A stretch of 64,000 nucleotides of DNA, from the NCBI RefSeq assembly GCF_000525835.1, contig NZ_AODD01000026.1, positions 1-64,000 on the forward strand. The letters run 5' to 3'. Positions 1 through 10,959 of the stretch are shown here, piece by piece (position 1 is the first letter of the stretch; every line of letters begins with the position of its first letter). Source of the DNA: Listeria grandensis FSL F6-0971. GTDB lineage: Bacteria; Bacillota; Bacilli; Lactobacillales; Listeriaceae. Position numbers and translations under genes: made by a program. The notes under the pieces are model-generated. The model worked only from the letters and a program-made list of their open reading frames with translations. It did no database searches and was not told where the DNA came from.

Positions 1-2
1 TA

Positions 3-1244
3 TTAATCTAAAACTGTTACGGTTACTTGACGTCTACCCCAAGTATAACATTGGCTTTCATTCGGGAAGTATACGTCTACGATATTTCCTTTAATCGCGC
101 CACCAGTGTCTCCGGCAATTGCTTCTCCGTATCCAGATACGTAGACTCTAGAGCCTAGTGGGATAACGCTTGGATCTACAGCAACTACTTTTAAACCTGC
201 GTTTGCTGTTAGGTTGATACCTGTTGCTGTTGTACCACCACCTGAATAAGCTGTTGATTCCATCGTGAACGTTTTACCGCCAGATGCTGGCTTGCTACTT
301 ACTTTTGAAGTGCTACTGCTTGAGGTCGTTGCTTTTTTAGAAGGTGCTGGACTATTGCTAATAGCCGCCACAACTGCCTCTTCTTTCGTGCCGCGAACGA
401 CGATCTTATCTTCTGGTTTAGCTATTACTTGTTCTGCAAGAAGTTTACGCTGTTTTTCTTTCCCATTTTCAAGAACAACATTGTATTTGGCTACTTTCTC
501 GCCCGCTTTTCCTTCTTGTACTACTTTTTCTACACCTTTATCAAGCGATGCATCTTCTTTTACTACGGTTTTGAAACCAACTTCCGATTTCTTTTCATCG
601 GTTTTTTTGTCTACATATGTAACAATAACCGTCATATTTTCCGCAAGTTTTGCCGTTTTTGCAGGCAATACCTCATCATGTGCATCTAGCTTAATATTCT
701 TCTCTGCTAATAGAGCTGCAACTGTATCTTTTGTTGTCCACATTACTTCTTTCTTCGCACCATTTTGAATCACAAGAGCTACAGCACGGTCGATTTTAAC
801 TTCCATGTTTGCCGCTACTTTGTCATCCAATGAAACGTTCAAAGCATCTTGCGGACGTGTCGTAATATTTTCATCCTTCAGTACTTCGGCAACTGTATCT
901 TTTGTTGTCCATACATTTGCTTCTTTACCTTCGTCATTAATTGTTACTTGTTTTGATGGAATGTAAGCAATCTTCATTCCATCTTTTATAGCTGTATTTT
1001 TGGAATATGATAGTTCGTCATGTTTTCCAATTTTTACACCTTCGTCATTTAATACTTCTCCAACTGTTTTTGCGTGCGTGCTAACTTTTGTAACCTCGCC
1101 TGCTTTTACAATCGTGATATCGTTTTTAGTTCCCTCGAAAACGAAATAAAAAACCAATGCTATGACAATAACAAACGCGCCAATCATTATTGGTAAACGC
1201 CATTTTGATTTCTGGCTTGCGTTACTGCTAGTTTCCATGGTCAT
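3..1244 (-). CDS. yabE: YabE-type resuscitation-promoting-factor-like cell-wall protein
   Basis: 413 aa. A short cytoplasmic N-terminus is followed by one membrane segment (about residues 17-38). Three DUF348 repeats (about 43-210) follow, then a G5-type region (about 205-290), a Ser/Thr/Lys-rich linker, and a C-terminal 3D domain. The 3D domain keeps its three aspartates, in VAVDPSVIPLG, GDTGG and VDVYF. This is the architecture of Bacillus YabE and Rpf/Sps-family muralytic proteins, which act on peptidoglycan outside the membrane. The ATG at 1244 is preceded by GGGGAG at good spacing. A second in-frame ATG lies two codons downstream. It sits at the end of the metG-tatD-yabE run but has its own promoter. 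Confidence 0.9.
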   Translation of the reverse strand: MTMETSSNASQKSKWRLPIMIGAFVIVIALVFYFVFEGTKNDITIVKAGEVTKVSTHAKTVGEVLNDEGVKIGKHDELSYSKNTAIKDGMKIAYIPSKQVTINDEGKEANVWTTKDTVAEVLKDENITTRPQDALNVSLDDKVAANMEVKIDRAVALVIQNGAKKEVMWTTKDTVAALLAEKNIKLDAHDEVLPAKTAKLAENMTVIVTYVDKKTDEKKSEVGFKTVVKEDASLDKGVEKVVQEGKAGEKVAKYNVVLENGKEKQRKLLAEQVIAKPEDKIVVRGTKEEAVVAAISNSPAPSKKATTSSSSTSKVSSKPASGGKTFTMESTAYSGGGTTATGINLTANAGLKVVAVDPSVIPLGSRVYVSGYGEAIAGDTGGAIKGNIVDVYFPNESQCYTWGRRQVTVTVLD

Positions 1245-1274
1245 GTATTTCTCCCCTTTCTAACTTCTGTTGTG

Positions 1275-1304
1275 ATTATATACGGGGGACGAAAGAACTG
1301 TCAA
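1275..1304 (-). promoter_or_regulatory. sigma-A promoter of yabE
   Basis: On the minus strand a perfect TTGACA (1299-1304) is followed after 18 bp by a perfect TATAAT (1275-1280). This lies about 30 bp upstream of the yabE start codon and implies a short leader with no room for a riboswitch. Confidence 0.8.
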
Positions 1305-1540
1305 CGAGTTTACGCATTTATTTGCCCAGATCAAAAAGAGCTTGAAAATCGTTGCTATAAGGCCATTACAAAACCTTTTCATTACATTTTGTGTCTAATA
1401 TGTCAAAAACATTTCACGCTAATCAGTCTCTGGTCGTAGGCATAATATAGCGCATTCTTAAACTTTTCTTAAACATTCTTTCGCGCTTGCTTAAGATTCC
1501 GTTACAGAGTTCAGGTTATATTACGATAGTGTTACAAAAA
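1305..1540. other. tatD-yabE intergenic region
   Basis: No ORF with a ribosome binding site is visible. The minus strand carries TGTAAC-N5-CGTAAT near 1520-1536, one mismatch from the WalR dyad TGTWAH-N5-TGTWAH, and two more TGTAAT hexamers near 1366-1390. WalR control of yabE is known in Bacillus, but here it is only a suggestion. Confidence 0.3.
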
Positions 1541-2308
1541 TCAATACAATCCAAACAGTTTATTTGCATTTTCTGTGGTGTGGTAAGCGATCTCCTCATA
1601 TTTCATTTCTTTTAATTCAGCGACCTTTTCGGCAACAAGCTTGACGTAACTTGGTTCATTTCTTTTCCCGCGATTTGGATGCGGAGCAAGATATGGCGCA
1701 TCTGTTTCGACCAAAATCCTATTTAATGGCACTGCTTCTGCTGCAATTTTTGGCAATTTCGCGTTTTTAAAGGTAACTGTTCCTCCAAATGAGATATAGA
1801 AATTCATCGCAAGACAAGCTTCCATCACTTCTAACGTTTCTCCGAAGCAGTGCATAATTCCGCCGACCTCATCCGCCTTTTCTTCCTGCAAAATGCGCAC
1901 AACATCTTCTGTTGCTTCACGATTATGAATAACAATTGGAAGCTTTACTTCTTTAGCTAACCTGATTTGTTGGCGGAAAACCTCAAATTGAATTTCTTTT
2001 GGTGATGTATCCCAATGATAATCCAGTCCCATCTCGCCAAGCGCAACTACTTTGGGATGTGTAGCTAATTCACGTAACCACTCTAATTTTTCCTCTGTAA
2101 ATGTAATCGCATCTGTTGGGTGCCATCCGACGATTAAGTAAATAAAATCATATGTCTGGGCAAGTTCTAGGGCACGTTTAATTGTCTCTTCATTGAAACC
2201 AACGACGGCCATGCGAGTTACATCATTTTCTTTAGCTCGTTCGATAACCGCCTCTAAATCTTCGTTAAAGGCATCATCATTTAAATGAACATGTGTATCA
2301 AAAAGCAT
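1541..2308 (-). CDS. tatD: TatD family metal-dependent deoxyribonuclease
   Basis: 255 aa, the normal size for TatD/YabD. The N-terminus has the metal-binding HxH motif (DTHVHLND). The fold markers GEMGLDYHWD, VIHNREA, GIMHCFG and the C-terminal ETDAPYLAPHPNRGKRNEP are all intact. Members are cytoplasmic two-metal 3'-5' exonucleases of the amidohydrolase superfamily. The ATG is preceded by GAGGGA. It lies between metG and yabE, as in Bacillus and Listeria. Confidence 0.93.
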   Translation of the reverse strand: MLFDTHVHLNDDAFNEDLEAVIERAKENDVTRMAVVGFNEETIKRALELAQTYDFIYLIVGWHPTDAITFTEEKLEWLRELATHPKVVALGEMGLDYHWDTSPKEIQFEVFRQQIRLAKEVKLPIVIHNREATEDVVRILQEEKADEVGGIMHCFGETLEVMEACLAMNFYISFGGTVTFKNAKLPKIAAEAVPLNRILVETDAPYLAPHPNRGKRNEPSYVKLVAEKVAELKEMKYEEIAYHTTENANKLFGLY

Positions 2309-2346
2309 TTTTATCCCTCATTTCTTTATCTTCAATGGATCAAATG

Positions 2347-2421
2347 ACTACTTTCTTCTATAGAGTAGTATAACTCATTTTTATTGTGTAGCATTATTAT
2401 ATAGAAGAAAGTAGTTTTTTT
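2347..2421. repeat. 16-bp perfect inverted repeat upstream of tatD
   Basis: Arms at 2347-2362 and 2400-2415 are exact reverse complements with a 37-nt loop. On the plus strand the right arm runs into seven T residues. It could act as a plus-strand terminator or, on the minus strand, as a leader hairpin ahead of tatD. No plus-strand gene ends nearby. Confidence 0.5.
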
Positions 2422-2513
2422 AGTAGAACAATAGAACGATTCAAAACTGTATTTCTATATACCAATGCTGCAAAATTTCTTCTAATGTTCATTAGTTGAT
2501 GCATGAATACAAG

Positions 2514-2561
2514 AGAAAAAACCAAAGTGAGATGGATTCCTTAGAAAACCACCTCACTTTT
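2514..2561 (-). terminator. Intrinsic terminator of metG
   Basis: Directly after the metG stop on the minus strand, an AAAGTGAG..CTCACTTT stem of about 12 bp is followed by GGTTTTTT. Confidence 0.8.
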
Positions 2562-2562
2562 A

Positions 2563-4570
<2,008 letters not shown>

Positions 4571-4625
4571 CTATTCTCCCGCCGAAAATCATGTTTTTCC
4601 GGTGTTAAATTCACAATTACCTTCT

Positions 4626-4634
4626 ATTATATCA
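4626..4634 (-). promoter_or_regulatory. Extended -10 promoter of metG
   Basis: The minus strand reads TGATATAAT, an extended -10 (TGn) with a perfect TATAAT, about 70 bp upstream of the TTG start. No good -35 is present. The leader is too short for a T-box, which is how metS is controlled in Bacillus subtilis. Confidence 0.55.
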
Positions 4635-4675
4635 TTTTCTACGCAAAACAAAATACCGCGAGCCCGAAAAATTTG

Positions 4676-4709
4676 AAAAAGGCAGCGCAGAATTTTCTCC
4701 TGCACTGCC
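4676..4709 (-). terminator. Terminator after the GRP transporter
   Basis: The minus strand has GGCAGTGCAG and CTGCGCTGCC forming a 10-bp stem with a 9-nt loop, followed by TTTTTC. Confidence 0.8.
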
Positions 4710-4717
4710 AAATTTCA

Positions 4718-5566
4718 TTATTTTGTAAAACCGATCATGAATCCACCGGCGCTGACTAAAATAATTCCGATGATGACTAGGATTAATTCGCGCTTGGTTT
4801 TCTTCTCGCCGAGCAGTAAAATCCCGCCGAGCGTCGAGATGACAACACCCATTTGTGATAAGGAGAAGCTAATCGCCACACCAATAACCGTATTAGAAAT
4901 AAGTAACGCCAAGTTCCCAATACTCCAAATGACACCAGGAATAATGCTAAGCCATGTTTCTTTTAAAAAGAAAGTTTTCCGGTCTTTGAATGAAAAAACT
5001 ACTGCGGCAAGCGCCATCCCAACAGCTTGCGGCAAAATTGCTTCCCATCCACTGATGTCGAAAGCTTTCAGAATAACGACATACGCCACATAGCCCAAAG
5101 AGGAGATGATAAGGGCAACCAATCCTTGTTTCATGTTGCTATCCGCTGATTTATGTTGCTGATAAGACGTCATGAAAATCCCGATGATAATAAAGATCAA
5201 TGCAGAAAAACCGAGTACTAATTTCGCATTGGTGCCCCATTCTTGAAATACAAAAACGCCAAACAGGGAGGTCCCAACAAGTTGCATCCCAGTTGACAGT
5301 GGCATTGCTTTGGATACCCCGATATGGGTAAACGCCCGAAACTGATTCAGCTGCCCTACTGTCCAAAAGATCCCTGAGACAAAACTTACGAGTACTATTG
5401 TCATTGTGAAGTGTGGGGTCGAATAAAAATACATACCGATAGCAAAAATAAGTGCACCAAACGTGACACCTAGCGTTTGCTGATATGGTTTACCTCCAAT
5501 TTTAGAAACGACAAGCGGCATGATTCCCCACATTACCGCTGGAATAAGTGCAATTAAAATATCCAT
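4718..5566 (-). CDS. GRP (glucose/ribose porter) family sugar uptake protein
   Basis: About 282 aa, nearly all hydrophobic, with about ten predicted membrane segments. This is the size and pattern of the GRP/GlcU branch of the drug/metabolite transporter superfamily. These are proton-coupled sugar importers in the cytoplasmic membrane. The conserved N-terminus ([14 protein letters not shown]) and the [13 protein letters not shown] segment support the family. The ATG at 5566 lies 8 nt after AAGGAG; a TTG one codon upstream is the alternative. A paralogue sits at 54439-55296. Sugar specificity cannot be read from sequence. Confidence 0.82.
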   Translation of the reverse strand: MDILIALIPAVMWGIMPLVVSKIGGKPYQQTLGVTFGALIFAIGMYFYSTPHFTMTIVLVSFVSGIFWTVGQLNQFRAFTHIGVSKAMPLSTGMQLVGTSLFGVFVFQEWGTNAKLVLGFSALIFIIIGIFMTSYQQHKSADSNMKQGLVALIISSLGYVAYVVILKAFDISGWEAILPQAVGMALAAVVFSFKDRKTFFLKETWLSIIPGVIWSIGNLALLISNTVIGVAISFSLSQMGVVISTLGGILLLGEKKTKRELILVIIGIILVSAGGFMIGFTK

Positions 5567-5741
5567 CAAAAAAACTCCTTTTCAACTCTATATATCGCGC
5601 ACTTTTCCCTAAGAAATAAAATTTGCAATTGTGCAACTTTTATTTTAGAAATAGCGCTCCAACTAGGTTTATACCCTTTTTTCAGCACAATAATCTTTTT
5701 TTTTGTGTTTTATTGATATTTTCATCTAGCTTTTTTAGGAA

Positions 5742-5755
5742 ATTCTTGGTATTAT
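5742..5755 (+). promoter_or_regulatory. Probable extended -10 promoter of abrB
   Basis: TGGTATTAT (5747-5755) is an extended -10, followed by a purine-rich leader and the AGGAGG of abrB. There is no clear -35. Confidence 0.45.
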
Positions 5756-5788
5756 AGGTAGTAGACCACAGAGTTAGGAGGTAAGAAT

Positions 5789-6073
5789 ATGAAATCTACA
5801 GGTATGGTAAGAAAAATTGACGAACTAGGACGCATTGTAATCCCAGTTGAAATTCGTCGTAACCTAGGCGTTGCTGTTAAAGATGCTTTAGAAATTTACA
5901 TCAATGAAGATGAAATTATCCTAAAGAAATATACAGCTAGCAATCTTTGTGATATCACTGGTGAGTTTTCCGATCAAAACAAACAAGTTGTTGACGGTAA
6001 ATTAACACTTAGCCGTGATGGAGCTGAGAAATTAGTAGCTGACATCCGTCGTCAATTCGGCGATGATATCTAA
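5789..6073 (+). CDS. abrB: AbrB family transition-state regulator
   Basis: 94 aa. The N-terminal swapped-hairpin DNA-binding domain (MKSTGMVRKIDELGRIVIPVEIRR begins it) is close to Bacillus AbrB/Abh. A short C-terminal multimerisation domain follows (ITGEF, LVADIRRQFG). AbrB proteins are tetrameric repressors of transition-phase genes and usually repress themselves. A strong AGGAGG lies 7 nt before ATG. It is the only plus-strand gene of this core cluster, and it has its own terminator. Confidence 0.9.
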   Translation: MKSTGMVRKIDELGRIVIPVEIRRNLGVAVKDALEIYINEDEIILKKYTASNLCDITGEFSDQNKQVVDGKLTLSRDGAEKLVADIRRQFGDDI

Positions 6074-6091
6074 AGTCTACAACTAAAGAAA

Positions 6092-6137
6092 GTATCCTAT
6101 TTGAAAGCGTGCTAGCCTCAAATAGGATGCTTTTTTG
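6092..6137 (+). terminator. Terminator of abrB
   Basis: ATCCTATTTGA and TCAAATAGGAT form an 11-bp stem followed by GCTTTTTTG, just after the abrB stop. Confidence 0.85.
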
Positions 6138-6415
6138 TTTGGGTTCTTATAAAAAGTACTTTGATGCATTAGAAACGCAATATAGATAATATACAAAAAG
6201 ATTAATTGATTAAAAGACTTATGTATGGGAATACAAGTTTCTTCTATAACGATATATAGACTTTAATTTATAGACGATTTTCTAGTCATATAAATAGACC
6301 AGGAAATCAGAATTTCCTGGTCACACTGATCAAGTCTATAATTCTTAAGTTCTAGACATTTGACAAATAGAACTTTGAAAAGCTAATACATTAACTTATT
6401 CAATTAACATCGTGA
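6138..6415. other. Gene-free stretch with one hairpin
   Basis: No supportable ORF. A perfect 11-bp hairpin (GACCAGGAAAT with ATTTCCTGGTC) lies at 6298-6323. On the minus strand it is followed by a weak U-rich run (TATTTATAT), so it may terminate the 6416-6833 gene. Confidence 0.4.
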
Positions 6416-6833
6416 CTAGATTAACTTGCGTAGATTTGTATCAGAAATTTTGTTGCTCTGTTTTAGTAAATCAACTCTCATTAAATTCAGCAGAGTTAAA
6501 TATCTATCAAATTTCTCGTTTTGCTGCTCTGCAGTTTGTCCATGAGTTGTGAAATTAAAATCCCCAATATCCGCCCGTTCCTGAATAATTTTTTTCAGTA
6601 GAAAATAGTATAATTTCTTGTTTTACAGATATTAAACGCAACCGAAGTTCTTCATTGTCAGCTTCAGAACTTGTAGAACGAGAAACTATCTCCATGAGTT
6701 CCTTGTATATCCTAAGTTTTTCTAAAAATAGCTGATGTTTCAAATTTGAACGACGGTTTAGAAATACGGAAAATAGTGCTACCGTTGTTGTCGTTAATAC
6801 TGCTATTATAGAAACTAAATCTTTAAATTCCAT
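6416..6833 (-). CDS. Small membrane-anchored coiled-coil protein, one-base frameshift as sequenced
   Basis: Starts at ATG 6833, behind AGGAGG at 4 nt. It has one N-terminal membrane segment (about residues 5-25) and then a charged helical region (LEKLRIYKELMEIV). As written the protein ends at 6555 after 92 aa. The frame breaks in an A7 tract (plus T run about 6571-6577). With six As it continues KIIQERADIGDFNF to a TAG at 6416, making 138 aa with an even, helix-rich C-terminus. No family is recognised. It lies downstream of, and on the same strand as, the broken KAP NTPase gene and could be its partner; that link rests on position only. Confidence 0.6.
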
Positions 6834-7344
6834 AAATCCTCCTAATATGGGTAGGGAGAGCACAACGCAAATTTGCAACGCTAAGAAATGTTGAGTAGTA
6901 TCATAAAGCTTTTAGTACCAATAGATTGTTCGAAATCTACTGTATCTAGCACTAGGGTGAGCACTCTGTAATATAATAAGCATCTACACATGTAGTCAAA
7001 ATATAGTGACTTATATTGGGAAAGAATGTTGTTCCTAACTTATGTCCACAAAAAATAGTGCACATAGATTTAAATACGCGTTTCTGAACATATTTAACTT
7101 TGAAAATTATCTACATGTACATTAAATCAGGGCTTTATGGATACTTTGATCTAGATTTCCAACAAATATAAACAACACCAATCCATTGTGCCACTGGTTT
7201 CAAAAATTCCTTAGCGTTGTAAATTCGCGTTTTGCACTCCCTAGCCCGTATTTTATGCCACCGTCAAATAAATTACTAAATACAAAATAATGACTGGTTG
7301 TCAAAGTTAAGCTGTAAGAAAAAATCGTTTCATAATATTGTTTT
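6834..7344. other. AT-rich gap between KAP gene and small partner
   Basis: No ORF with a convincing start is visible on either strand. On the minus strand TTGACA (7299-7304), a 16-bp spacer and TATTTA (7277-7282) could form a promoter reading toward 6833. The rest may be decayed sequence. Confidence 0.3.
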
Positions 7345-9461
7345 TTAAATTTTTTTGACTTTCTCTTGTTTCGCATCAGTAAGGGATTTTATTGTTTGTG
7401 TTATTGATTTTTTAAATTCACTTGTTAGAAAAGCAGCCAACTCTTTTTTAGGCATTTTTAATAGCGAATCCATAATGCTACTATACCTATTTCCATCTGT
7501 GTACTCTAGTGCCTTCGTAATCAACACAATGGGTTGCTCATAAGCTGTTATTGATCCGTCGAATTCGTCCAAACACTCTTTTATTTTACTTTCGTACTCC
7601 TTCTTCTGCGCTTCTTCGGTATCACGTCTTCCTGAAATATTGACCAATAGTACAATCTTTTCTGATAGATCATACCCCGTCTTCATCACCAGCTCTATTA
7701 TATTACTTTCATTCGTATTACTTCTTTTAAGATAACTAATTAGAGTGTAAAAAAGACGTACTAGCATAAGTAAGATTGCTACTTTGACGCATAGGTTTCA
7801 GGAATTCATAGGCTACATTACATAGATACGTATCAAGATCATTCCTATTTAAAGTATTATCGGGGAGAGCATTTAGATATATCTTCAATGACGTAATATT
7901 CTTTAAACCTTTTTTCTCCTTGTACAGCAGTCAAAAAAGATTCCTTATCAAGCTCAAAAATTCCTTCTATTTCATCTGTTTTCAAACCTTTATCTGTGTT
8001 AAACGGCATATATTGTGGAAAGAAAGATGATTGGCATATTTGTGGAAACATCCATCCACCTTGTTCTATAGTAAAGCCGAGATTAGCTTCTTGTAAATTA
8101 GACCTTTTTTCTAAATAAAAAAGATCATTAGCCACTAAGTAACCTAATTTGGGATGCATTTCCTTCAGGTCTTTTAACGGTACTTTTAGGTCTGGTTTAT
8201 GAAAAATTGAATGCTCGCATAGCTCTAATTTATTCTTACACACGTATTCAAATATATTTTTATGAAAACTGTATATATATGCTACTATAGCAAACTGCCC
8301 AAAATTTATTTCATTATACTTCCATTTGAAGTACCATGTGTCAAGGAGGTCAAAAAATTCATTAGCACTTCTTGTGCTAGTTTCGTCTGACTCAAATATG
8401 CCTTCGAGCTTATTAAAGAGTTCCCAATCCTTTCCCCTTATATCATACGTTTTATATATCTTCCCTTGGGTCTGCACTTCATTTTTCGATTCTGAACTTT
8501 CGCCTATTCGCTTCCTAATGTCACGATTGAAATTTTCCCATACTTTTCTTCCCCTAAGCTTATCTGATAAATCATACCGCCAATGTATCATTTTCTGAGT
8601 AAATGTAAATTCATCTTCTTTAAGTATCTCGTAGTCTCCTACAAGAATGATGAGAATATTCCTATTAGATAGTGTACTTAGAATAGGGTATATGACTTTT
8701 CTATATTCTATAGGCACCCTATCAAAGTCGTCAAATAAAAGAACTATTTTGGGGATTGATTTACAATTTATATATATAAATATACAAACGCCATACACTA
8801 ATAAAGTGAACCCCCACTCAAAAAAAAATATGCTGTTGATAACCGTATATTTTTACTGTAACCAATAAATAATAGGGGCGGCATTAAGTAAATAAAACCA
8901 TATATGACAAATCTTTTTCTGTCTCCGTAAATTGAATACGCTTTTAATTTTTTTATAATAGTGAACTTCCCAATCTCTGTTATTAATATTCTCTTTATAT
9001 ATTAATGCAACAGAACCAACCACTAATAAAATGATACCCCAGCATATCCAAATCTTATCCGGTGGATCTGACATATTTTTAAATTGAGCTATATATAACG
9101 CTGTTCCCGAAGTAATCAGTGCGATAATAATATAAATAACTATTTTTACAACAGCATACCAAAGACGCAGCCAATAAGATTTCCAAGGAAAAATTGTTTG
9201 ATAGACATGTTGGTATGGTGTATTCAAAATATTAGATTCCCATATATTAATTTCTCTTATTTTTGCGCGGTTTTCCATCCCTTTATTTTTTTCTTTAACA
9301 AAATTTAGAAATGTTGTTTTTCCGTCTCCCCACTTTCCATTTAAAAACAGTGTGCCATACTCATCTGAGCTAATGTACTCATCAGTAAATTTTTTTACAT
9401 CGACCTCTAAATCAAACTCATCGTCTGATATACAATTTTTTGCTTCATGTTTTTTAGACAC
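7345..9461 (-). pseudogene. KAP-family (YobI-like) P-loop NTPase, broken by one stop and two frameshifts
   Basis: Start GTG 9461, with GGAGGGAG 8 nt upstream. The N-terminal part has a Walker A loop (LNGKWGDGKTTFL) and two membrane segments (about residues 105-160). The middle part has a Walker B of KAP type (IVLLFDDFDRV). This order, a P-loop with TM helices inserted before Walker B, defines the KAP NTPases, the Kidins220/PifA class. Three lesions break it: an in-frame TAA at 8853-8855, a one-base excess in TTT 7872-7874, and a one-base excess in the A6 run 7749-7754. Removing the two extra bases gives one frame of exactly 705 codons apart from the TAA, a normal KAP size. The TAA and the short TTT tract make real decay more likely here than elsewhere. 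Confidence 0.75.
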
Positions 9462-9487
9462 CTCTATATCTCCCTCCCTGTACTAAG

Positions 9488-9515
9488 AATATACTATGTC
9501 ATGAATCAATGTCAA
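9488..9515 (-). promoter_or_regulatory. Promoter of the KAP NTPase gene
   Basis: On the minus strand a perfect TTGACA (9510-9515), a 16-bp spacer and TATATT (9488-9493) lie about 30 bp upstream of the GTG start. Confidence 0.7.
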
Positions 9516-9592
9516 AATGTGCACATTGGCTTGCTATATTTCAAAACTTAATTTCAGATATTTTGACATACGATTTTGCTTCTTTTTCGTCA

Positions 9593-9618
9593 GTGTCAAA
9601 AAGCATGCTTTTTGACAC
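9593..9618. promoter_or_regulatory. 26-bp perfect palindrome, candidate operator
   Basis: GTGTCAAAAAGCA is followed directly by its exact reverse complement. The inner 22 bp (9595-9616) have the form GTCAAAA-N8-TTTTGAC, shared with the palindrome at 13840-13861. It lies about 80 bp upstream of the KAP promoter -35. Confidence 0.6.
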
Positions 9619-9643
9619 ATTATGAAATATGCCGATACATCAC

Positions 9644-9674
9644 AAAAGCTAGATATATCAAAGGATATCTAGCT
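9644..9674 (-). terminator. Terminator of the 61-aa membrane protein gene
   Basis: AGCTAGATAT and ATATCTAGCT form a perfect 10-bp stem with an 8-nt loop. On the minus strand it runs into TTTTG. Confidence 0.7.
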
Positions 9675-9680
9675 CATTAG

Positions 9681-9866
9681 CTATCTTTTCTTTCTTTTCT
9701 TTCTTCTCCAAGTAACAAAGAATACGACAATGATAAAGAATAACATTCCGTAATTGGGGTGTCCTATAAAAAAACCTATTATACTACTTACAGCAATTGC
9801 TATAAAGACACTCCAATAAGGATGCTCATCATAAAAATGATTCAATTTCTTAAACAATGCCTTCAT
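9681..9866 (-). CDS. Small two-TM membrane protein, companion/immunity-like (copy 2)
   Basis: 61 aa from ATG 9866 (GGAGG at 7 nt); an ATG two codons upstream is too close to the SD. A short charged N-terminus (FKKLNHFYDEHPYWSVF) is followed by two hydrophobic segments and a very basic tail (RRKKRKKR). It is clearly paralogous to the protein at 10960-11196, sharing xFYxxHPYWSVx, YGMLFFII and the basic tail. Each copy directly follows a gene ending in the same AKKWDKN..NGW / RYTTK tail. That makes a secreted-effector plus small membrane companion layout, with the companion intact and the effector of this copy decayed. The immunity role is an inference. Confidence 0.65.
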   Translation of the reverse strand: MKALFKKLNHFYDEHPYWSVFIAIAVSSIIGFFIGHPNYGMLFFIIVVFFVTWRRKKRKKR

Positions 9867-9886
9867 CTCCATACCTCCATTTCCTA

Positions 9887-10015
9887 TTATTTGGTGGTAT
9901 ACCTAGTTGCAACGTGCTTACCCGCAGCATTGTACCCCAATTGTTTATAGAACCCAACCATTGCTGTTTTTATCCCATTTTTTAGCCACTGCATTACCAG
10001 GTCTTGCATCATGAT
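9887..10015 (-). pseudogene. C-terminal remnant of a second secreted repeat protein
   Basis: The minus strand encodes AVAKKWDKNSNGW and, after a short deletion that shifts the frame, FYKQLGYNAAGKHVATRYTTK ending at 9887. This matches the C-terminus of the 799-aa protein at 11203-13602. No N-terminal signal or FN3-like repeats remain upstream, and IS fragments lie next to it. It marks a former tandem copy of the effector/companion pair. Confidence 0.7.
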
Positions 10016-10124
10016 CCGACATTTGAGCAAGGTTTAGTATGTTAGTACATTCTTCATGTATTTTTTGTATCTTGGCAGCGCCTCTCTCCCTTTGAAACGT
10101 TGCCTCTCTCTTTGATACAGTTAA

Positions 10125-10165
10125 AGATGCTTTCCACCTGGATATAAAGGTGAAAAGCATCTTCT
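10125..10165 (+). terminator. Long hairpin with U-run inside the decayed region
   Basis: AAGATGCTTTCCACCT and AGGTGAAAAGCATCTT form a near-perfect 16-bp stem followed by CTTTTTATT on the plus strand. No intact plus-strand gene precedes it, so it may belong to a lost gene or element. Confidence 0.55.
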
Positions 10166-10376
10166 TTTTATTTATTCTTGTATAGCTCCAAATGACCCGA
10201 CATTCTCTCCTCAAATGAAAAGGAAGGATAATTTTTCTGAAAGAATTCACAATATCTGGGGTCTCGCCAGCAAAACGCGGATTTCCACCTTTAAGGACGT
10301 TTAAAAATATATAAGCGTCTTTCTGAACGTTCGAAAAATGAAAAACCATTTTTAAAACTAGTTTTAAAGCTGATAT

Positions 10377-10423
10377 ACAAAGAAAGAGCATCACTTTTTT
10401 AGTGTAGCGCGCCCTTTCTTTGT
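10377..10423. repeat. Inverted repeat ACAAAGAAAG..CTTTCTTTGT
   Basis: A 10-bp perfect inverted repeat encloses a second small stem (CACT..AGTG). A similar half sequence (GCGCTCTTTCTTT) recurs at about 10938-10951, beside the 3' end of the 10960-11196 gene. The two may be copies of one terminator split by IS insertion. Confidence 0.4.
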
Positions 10424-10441
10424 TATTTAGATGTCTACTTT

Positions 10442-10689
10442 ATTGGCGTTCATCCACTTAGTAATAAGGGTGTCCCTATGACAACGCCGTCGCAGAGAGT
10501 TCCTACAAATCATTCAAAAAAGAATTTGTGTATCCTAATCATTTTCAAACATTGGAACAACTGAAAGTACAGCTCTTTGATTACGTGAATTGGTGGAATC
10601 ATATCCGGCTCCACGGTACGCTTAATTATCAAAGTCCGGTTAGTTTTCGCATCGCGAAATCTATAAGGAACAACAGCGTAACAGGGTAA
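10442..10689 (+). pseudogene. IS3-family transposase (orfB) C-terminal fragment
   Basis: In frame, GVHPLSNKG..CPYDNAVAESSYKSFKKEF leads to VNWWNHIRLHG and SPVSF, ending at TAA 10687-10689. This is the last part of an rve (DDE) integrase core. YDNAVAES holds the catalytic glutamate, and the rest is the usual IS3 tail. The frame changes by one base at GGG 10468-10470; one extra G repairs it. The N-terminal part with the two aspartates is absent, so it is not functional. Confidence 0.8.
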
Positions 10690-10767
10690 ATTCTGAGATA
10701 CAGATTTAGCTACGCAACACCTTATAAATTTTGTTCAAAAAAGGGTTGCCATTCCAGATTTGTTCTT

Positions 10768-10925
10768 TTTGCTATATTTCACAGCATTTCGAGTGTATTC
10801 AGTCTTATATTGACTACTACAATCATCGACGTATCAAATTGAAATTGGCTGGCTTGAGTCTGGTAGAATACCGTCTCCAGGCCAGCCGAGAAGTTTAATT
10901 AAATTTGGTTCAACATTTGGGTTTC
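10768..10925 (+). pseudogene. Second IS3-family transposase tail with element end
   Basis: The plus strand encodes SYIDYYNHRRIKLKLAGLS then VEYRLQASREV, stopping near 10899. This is the canonical C-terminus of a different IS3-group transposase. The following TTAAATTTGGTTCAACATTTGGG resembles the terminal repeat of such elements. Only the tail survives. Confidence 0.7.
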
Positions 10926-10959
10926 AGTACATTTTCAGTGCGCTCTTTCTTTAAATTAA

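Noticed and set aside
1245..1540. c-di-AMP riboswitch ahead of yabE
   Set aside because: A perfect sigma-A promoter lies 30 bp before the start, leaving no room for an aptamer in the main transcript.
10140..10330. Plus-strand frame APNDPTFSPQMKRKDNFSERIHNIWG as a gene fragment
   Set aside because: It reads like real protein but has no start, no recognised family and lies in a decayed region; too weak to list.
9945..10394. 149-aa minus-strand ORF
   Set aside because: Only its last 30 residues resemble a real protein (the effector tail); the rest crosses hairpins and shows no SD.
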